From contig CAZEVI010000002.1 in the NCBI GenBank assembly GCA_964515615.1, forward strand, positions 1 to 46,301: 46,301 nt of DNA, in the 5' to 3' direction. The notes beneath the pieces were generated by a model. That model was not told the DNA's origin. It was given only the letters and a program-made list of their open reading frames with translations, and made no database searches. Position numbers and translations under genes: made by a program. Below are positions 42,355 to 46,301 of this stretch, in pieces; position 1 is the stretch's first letter; each line of letters begins with the position of its first letter. The stretch comes from CAZEVI01 sp964515615 (GTDB lineage: Bacteria; Patescibacteriota; UBA1384; XYA2-FULL-43-10; CAINNR01).

Positions 42355-43299
42355 ATGATTCCTGAAAATGAGATTCCAAAAATTTTAGAAAAGCCGGTTA
42401 ATGAAAATCAATCAATTTTCGTTATCGAGCCTCTTTTGCCTGGTTACGGAGTTACTATGGGAAATGCTTTGCGGCGAGTTCTTTTGTCTTCACTTCCAGG
42501 TACAGCAATTAGCTCAATCAAAATTGACGGTGCTGCCCATGAATTTTCAGCAATTCCTCATGTCAAGGAAGATATGATTGAAATTATTATGAATTTGCGA
42601 AAGATTAATTTCAAATCATATTCCGATGAACCAATTACTGCCAACTTGACTGCCAAAGGACCAAAAGTTATAACTGCTGCTGATTTTAAGCTGCCATCCG
42701 ACGTTGAAGTATTAAACCCAGATCAATATGTTGCCACTTTGGATAAAAGTGCCAATTTTGATTTGGAAGTTGTTCTCGAACAAGGTCGCGGTTTTCGGCC
42801 AACCGAAGATCGGAAAATTGACAAAAGCGATATTGGCCGAATTTCAATCGACAGTGTTTTTTCTCCAGTTAAACTAATCAATTTCAAAGTTGAGAATACT
42901 CGAGTTGGTCAAATGACCAACTTCGATAAAATTGAACTCGACATTACAACCAATGGTTCAATTTCCCCGCGTGATGCTTTAACAGTTGCCAGTAAAATTT
43001 TAGTTCATCATTTCAATTATATTGCCGAAGGCAAACCTTACACCGGCGAAGAAAAAGCAGTAATTGATGAAGCGCTAAATGAATCCGAAGTAAACGTTGT
43101 TGGGTCTTCAATCGACGACATTGATCCAAAAACCAAAGTTAATGGTTTGAATTTGTCAATTCGAACAATCAATGCTCTGGTTAACTCCGGAATTAAGACC
43201 GTTGCCGGCCTAAAAAGATTGTCTGATTTAAAATTGTCAGAAGTCAAAGGTTTGGGCAAAAAAGGATTTGATGAAATTCGCGAACTTTTAGGAAGATAA
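42355..43299 (+). CDS. rpoA: RNA polymerase alpha subunit
   Basis: Dimer that scaffolds RNA polymerase assembly. The 314-aa protein has the N-terminal assembly domain (GYGVTMGNALRRVLLSSLPG, DGAAHEFSAIPHVKEDMIEI in parts) and the C-terminal DNA-binding domain with helix-hairpin-helix (GIKTVAGLKRLSDLKLSEVKGLGKKGFDEI in parts). AAAGGAGAG precedes the ATG. rplQ follows after 3 nt. Confidence 0.98.
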   Translation: MIPENEIPKILEKPVNENQSIFVIEPLLPGYGVTMGNALRRVLLSSLPGTAISSIKIDGAAHEFSAIPHVKEDMIEIIMNLRKINFKSYSDEPITANLTAKGPKVITAADFKLPSDVEVLNPDQYVATLDKSANFDLEVVLEQGRGFRPTEDRKIDKSDIGRISIDSVFSPVKLINFKVENTRVGQMTNFDKIELDITTNGSISPRDALTVASKILVHHFNYIAEGKPYTGEEKAVIDEALNESEVNVVGSSIDDIDPKTKVNGLNLSIRTINALVNSGIKTVAGLKRLSDLKLSEVKGLGKKGFDEIRELLGR

Positions 43300-43302
43300 A
43301 TT

Positions 43303-43830
43303 ATGTCCAGAAAATTGGGAAGAAAAATTGGTCACCGAAAATCACTAATGCGCAATTTAACTGCGTCGCTAGTTTTGTATGAAAAAGTAGAAACTACCGA
43401 AGCCAAGGCAAAAGAATTAAAATCGGCAGCCGAAATAATCATTGGCATCGGGAAAAAACAAGATTTGTCATCCTATCGAAAACTTCTTGCCTATTTCTAC
43501 GACAAAAACGCTGCTAAAAAAACCTTTAATGAACTTTCAAAAAGATATATCGATCGCCAATCGGGATTTGTAAAGAGTTATCACATCGGCTATCGATTAG
43601 GGGATAATTCGAAAATGATTCGTTTGGAATTAGTGGATCGAAAAGTCTTTGTTGCCCAAAAAGAAGATAAAGTTATAAAACCGGTTAAAGAAAAAATGGA
43701 AAAACTAAAAGTTGACAAAAAAGTATTGAAAGCTGAAAAGAAATTGGAAAAACTTTCAGCGACTATTCAAAAGGGCGGAGTTATTACATCTGTCCGTTCA
43801 AAATCAACTAGAAAAACCGGAGAGAAATAA
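43303..43830 (+). CDS. rplQ: 50S ribosomal protein L17, with long C-terminal extension
   Basis: The first 115 or so residues are standard L17 (GRKIGHRKSLMRNL, TTEAKAKELKSAAE, GYRLGDNSKMIRLELVD). The full length is 175 aa; the extra 60 residues are Lys-rich and end SKSTRKTGEK. The TAA overlaps the first base of the rplM ATG. Confidence 0.95.
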   Translation: MSRKLGRKIGHRKSLMRNLTASLVLYEKVETTEAKAKELKSAAEIIIGIGKKQDLSSYRKLLAYFYDKNAAKKTFNELSKRYIDRQSGFVKSYHIGYRLGDNSKMIRLELVDRKVFVAQKEDKVIKPVKEKMEKLKVDKKVLKAEKKLEKLSATIQKGGVITSVRSKSTRKTGEK

Positions 43831-44240
43831 TGAATTCCAACACAAAAAAATATTATCTAATAGATGCCAGCAAAAAACCTCTTGGACGAATTGCCACTCA
43901 AGCGGCAGTTTTGTTAACCGGAAAGAACGATCCTAACTATGCGCCGAATGTCATTGCCAATCAGATTGTTGTCGTTATCAACAGTGATAAACTTTATTTA
44001 ACCGGTAATAAAGAACTTTCCAAAAGATATTATCGGCACTCCGGATATCCGGGTGGAATTAAAGAAACTCAGTTTGCCGATCTGAAAAAAACCGATTCAA
44101 CAGAAATAATTAAAAAAGCCGTTCGCGGAATGATCCCCGCCAATCGTTTGCAAAGTGAGGTTTTGAAACATCTATCAATCTTTAAAGGTGGAAAACACTC
44201 ATTTGATAAAGTTAAATTTGAAGAGGAAAATAATGGCTAA
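43830..44240 (+). CDS. rplM: 50S ribosomal protein L13
   Basis: Early-assembly protein. The 136-aa product has YYLIDASKKPLGRIATQAA, NDPNYAPNVIANQIVVVINSDK in parts, YYRHSGYPGGIKE and VRGMIPANRL. It ends with a short tail that overlaps rpsI by 8 nt. Confidence 0.97.
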   Translation: MNSNTKKYYLIDASKKPLGRIATQAAVLLTGKNDPNYAPNVIANQIVVVINSDKLYLTGNKELSKRYYRHSGYPGGIKETQFADLKKTDSTEIIKKAVRGMIPANRLQSEVLKHLSIFKGGKHSFDKVKFEEENNG

Positions 44241-44610
44241 TAAATCCCAATATTATTATGGCACCGGTCGACGGAAAACTGCCTCTGCCCGAGTTCGAAT
44301 TTTTGCCGGAAACGGTAAATCAACTATTAACGACAAAGATGTAATTTTGCCGGAAACGGTTACCGAGCCATTAAAAATGGTTGGTAAACTCGAGTCAATG
44401 GATATCTCAGTCAAAGTCAAAGGCGGTGGCAAAAACGGTCAATTTGAAGCAATCCGCCACGGGATTTCCAGAGCGTTAGTCGAGATGAACTCAGATTTTC
44501 GTCCAACTCTGAAAAAAGCTGGATTTCTTACTCGAGATTCACGAGAAGTTGAGCGAAAAAAACCGGGACTGAAAAAAGCTCGTCGGGCGCCACAATGGAG
44601 CAAGCGTTAG
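44233..44610 (+). CDS. rpsI: 30S ribosomal protein S9
   Basis: The C-terminal tail reaches the P-site tRNA. I start at ATG 44233 (MANKSQYYYGTGRRKTASARV), which has GAGGAAA upstream and fits the family, rather than at the longer frame; this gives 125 aa. Conserved features are GGGKNGQFEAIRHGISRAL and the C-terminal QWSKR ending in Arg. Confidence 0.96.
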   Translation: MANKSQYYYGTGRRKTASARVRIFAGNGKSTINDKDVILPETVTEPLKMVGKLESMDISVKVKGGGKNGQFEAIRHGISRALVEMNSDFRPTLKKAGFLTRDSREVERKKPGLKKARRAPQWSKR

Positions 44611-44612
44611 TG

Positions 44613-44642
44613 TTGGTATGATAATATATGAAATAGTATGAT
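44613..44642 (+). promoter_or_regulatory. Possible rbfA promoter
   Basis: TTGGTA (44613-44618), 18-bp spacer, and TATGAT (44637-44642). The leader is about 17 nt without an SD. Confidence 0.4.
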
Positions 44643-44665
44643 AATGTCATAATTCGTCTCAATTT

Positions 44666-44980
44666 ATGTCAAAACGCATTGACAAAATTAATGAACTGAT
44701 AAAACAAGAGCTTTCCAAAGCTTTTGTTTTTGATTTTCCCGGTGAGATTATTACTGTAAATTTTATTCATACCAATAGTGATCTATCTCTCTCTAAAATT
44801 TATCTTTCGGTTACATCTGAACATCAATCAGTCTATAATAACTTACAAAAAAAATCCGGTGAGTATCGAAAATTTCTAGCGTCAGAACTAACTCTACGCA
44901 AAATGCCAAAAATTAAAATAATTAAAGACGAAATGAAATCGCAAATTGAACATATTGAAAATATTATTGAAAAGTTTTGA
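44666..44980 (+). CDS. rbfA: Ribosome-binding factor A
   Basis: Helps 16S rRNA maturation in late 30S assembly. The 104-aa protein has the KH-like RbfA pattern: RIDKINELIKQELSKAF at the start, VNFIHTNSDLSLSKIYLSV, and RKFLASELTLRKMPKIKI. It is shorter than E. coli RbfA (133), lacking a C-terminal tail. It ends in TGA. It has been separated from infB, its common partner, and stands at the end of the rpsI cluster. Confidence 0.9.
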   Translation: MSKRIDKINELIKQELSKAFVFDFPGEIITVNFIHTNSDLSLSKIYLSVTSEHQSVYNNLQKKSGEYRKFLASELTLRKMPKIKIIKDEMKSQIEHIENIIEKF

Positions 44981-44983
44981 ACG

Positions 44984-45005
44984 ATAAGTTTTTAGCTTAT
45001 TTTTT
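44984..45005 (+). terminator. Weak terminator after rbfA
   Basis: ATAAG and CTTAT form a short AT-rich stem around a 7-nt loop, followed by TTTTT (45001-45005). The stem is weak. Confidence 0.4.
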
Positions 45006-45050
45006 AAGGACAATTTCAATTTATCTAAGAAACTAATTTTTGAAAAACAT

Positions 45051-45077
45051 TTAAAAAACCACCAACTATGGTGGTTT
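45051..45077 (-). terminator. Terminator of the histidine phosphatase locus
   Basis: On the minus strand AACCACCA-TAGT-TGGTGGTT is followed by six T. It begins about 19 nt past the stop codon at 45096. Confidence 0.85.
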
Positions 45078-45095
45078 ATGTGTAAATATTCGAAA

Positions 45096-45890
45096 TCAAA
45101 TTTCTTTCTCAACAATCTCCAATAATTCTTCTGAGCTGTAACGTTTTCTTTCGATAGCTTCCCATAAGCAATTGCAAGAATGGCCAAGATCCCAAGGAAC
45201 AATTGATCTAACATAGCGCAAGTAATCGCATTGTTCACCATTTTGCGGATCAACTTTTGACAGATGAATTATCTGGCAATTAACTGGATTTAGCAGATAA
45301 CCCCACTTTTCTTGATTGTCCTTCCAATCATGAAATGTTCCCAAGTCATTAAACATTCGAATAATTGATTCGACAATTTCCCCATGGCAAACGACAATTA
45401 CATTTTTGTCATTTGATCGAATTATTGGATCATACATCTCGCGAATTCGAAGCATCGCATCATAAATTGATTCGCCATCTGGGGGCGCCCAAACCAATCA
45501 ACTGGCAGCTTTTGCTTTATTCATTTCATCAGTTCTTGACAAATATTCCGTCAATAAAGGAACACAATTCCAAGTTCCCCAATCACGTTCGCGAACTTGA
45601 AAAAATATTCGCCAAAAATTTTCTAAGGCATAAGGCAAGGACAGCGCTACCGCATGAATTGCCTGCAGATAAAGAGAACAATATCCGAAATCGAATTCAA
45701 TTCCCAATGATGATAATGTAAGACTAACAGATTGCGCTTACGAAATGCCGAGTTCAGTTAACTCCATCTTCCAGTTTGGGATCCCGTAATATTTTTTTGG
45801 AACGTCATTACCATTGCGATATTGATGCAAAATCCAATTCATCAAACTTTCGCCATGTCGAACCAATACCAAATTTCTCAGTTCACTCAC
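45096..45890 (-). pseudogene. Histidine phosphatase (phosphoglycerate mutase-like) gene with two in-frame stops
   Basis: A 265-codon frame from GTG 45890 (SD AAAGGGGTG just upstream) to the stop at 45096. The N-terminus has LVLVRHGES, the catalytic RHG motif, and the C-terminal half has VVCHGEIVES with the second catalytic His; RERDWGTW and PPDGESIYDA also fit the family. In-frame TAA at 45738 (in LTELGIS-stop-AQSV) and TGA at 45498 (KAAS-stop-LVWAPP) interrupt it. There is no frameshift. As written only short fragments could be made, and the active site would be split. Promoter and terminator are intact, so inactivation looks recent. Confidence 0.75.
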
Positions 45891-45924
45891 TTTTATCACC
45901 CCTTTTAATATCTCATTCTTTTAG

Positions 45925-45953
45925 AATATACTGCAAATTTACACAACAGTCAA
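45925..45953 (-). promoter_or_regulatory. Promoter of the histidine phosphatase locus
   Basis: On the minus strand: TTGACT (45953-45948), 17-bp spacer, and TATATT (45930-45925). Confidence 0.75.
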
Positions 45954-46301
45954 CGATCTTCAACCCTTTTTTGCCACTATTTGCGAATTGTTTTTGGAGA
46001 TCAAAAATGATAAGCTTAATTTATAAACTTTCACGGTACAAATAGAGGTTTTTGCCGCAAATCAATATTCCTGTTCATTTGAAAAAATAATAATTGATTA
46101 TGAAAAACACTTTTTTGACATCAAGCTTGCAAAGTTATAAATTAAAGGTGATCACTAATATTAAAAAACATTTAAATAATTATAAATTTTAATATCTCTA
46201 ATATTTTAATCCTCTTAGGTTTTTTGACTGCGCAATATTTGCTTGTTTACTTTAAAATTATCCTTTTTAATAGAAAAAATATTAAAGAGACAATTATTGC
46301 A
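45954..46301. other. AT-rich gene-free stretch at the right edge
   Basis: No credible gene, hairpin terminator or good promoter is seen. The only open frames are short and lack start signals. A TTGACT at 46224-46229 lacks a well-placed -10. Confidence 0.5.

Noticed and set aside
45365..46045. Plus-strand frames of 118 and 89 aa
   Set aside because: Antisense to the histidine phosphatase coding frame, whose family motifs are clear on the minus strand.
1..46301. tRNA or rRNA genes
   Set aside because: No cloverleaf with a GGTTCGAATCC-type arm and no rRNA-like stretch was seen in the gaps; a covariance scan would be needed to be certain.

Overview
The window looks like a chromosomal segment of a small-genome, AT-rich bacterium, most likely a member of the Candidate Phyla Radiation (Patescibacteria). 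The evidence is the ribosomal protein block lacking rpmD (L30) between rpsE and rplO, very tight spacing with many overlapping genes, a short IF-2 (619 aa), many start codons without a Shine-Dalgarno (SD) site, and small family-less accessory proteins. This assignment is an inference; no 16S rRNA gene is present. TGA behaves as an ordinary stop: rpsQ, cdaR and rbfA end on it, and the large core genes are open without it.

Layout. 1-1015: edge of a minus-strand thioredoxin-like gene, then a broken REP-associated (RAYT) transposase with its REP palindromes and a CAACATCAC minisatellite. 1016-8163: infB, the c-di-AMP pair cdaA-cdaR, a LysM-CHAP wall hydrolase, a minus-strand orphan and obg. 8164-17100: rpoB-rpoC behind two tandem promoters, then rpsL-rpsG closed by a perfect palindrome terminator. 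17083-18454: two minus-strand accessory units, one a broken gene with two repeats of an unknown domain. 18471-31670: fusA, tuf and the S10/spc-type block rpsJ to rplO, closed by a terminator. 31720-35030: secY-adk-map plus an unknown gene. 35064-40239: an accessory island holding a lipoprotein, a zf-HC2-like mini-protein, an unknown gene, a broken msrB, a small membrane protein and a four-gene AmmeMemoRadiSam operon. 40319-45005: infA-rpmJ-rpsM-rpsK-rpsD-rpoA-rplQ-rplM-rpsI, then rbfA. 45051-46301: a broken histidine phosphatase gene and AT-rich sequence.

The plus-strand genes form the translation and transcription core: ribosomal proteins, RNA polymerase alpha, beta and beta', EF-G, EF-Tu, IF-1, IF-2, RbfA, Obg, and SecY for export of membrane proteins. 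The accessory genes are mostly on the minus strand in self-contained cassettes (promoter, SD, gene, terminator) set into the gaps of the core. Four loci outside the core carry frameshifts or in-frame stops (RAYT, the 17.4-18.4 kb gene, msrB, histidine phosphatase), while no core gene does.

Promoters are easy to read: a TTGACA-like -35, a spacer of usually 17 bp, and a -10 often extended by TGn. At infB, obg and infA the -10 lies so close to the ATG that the mRNAs should be leaderless.
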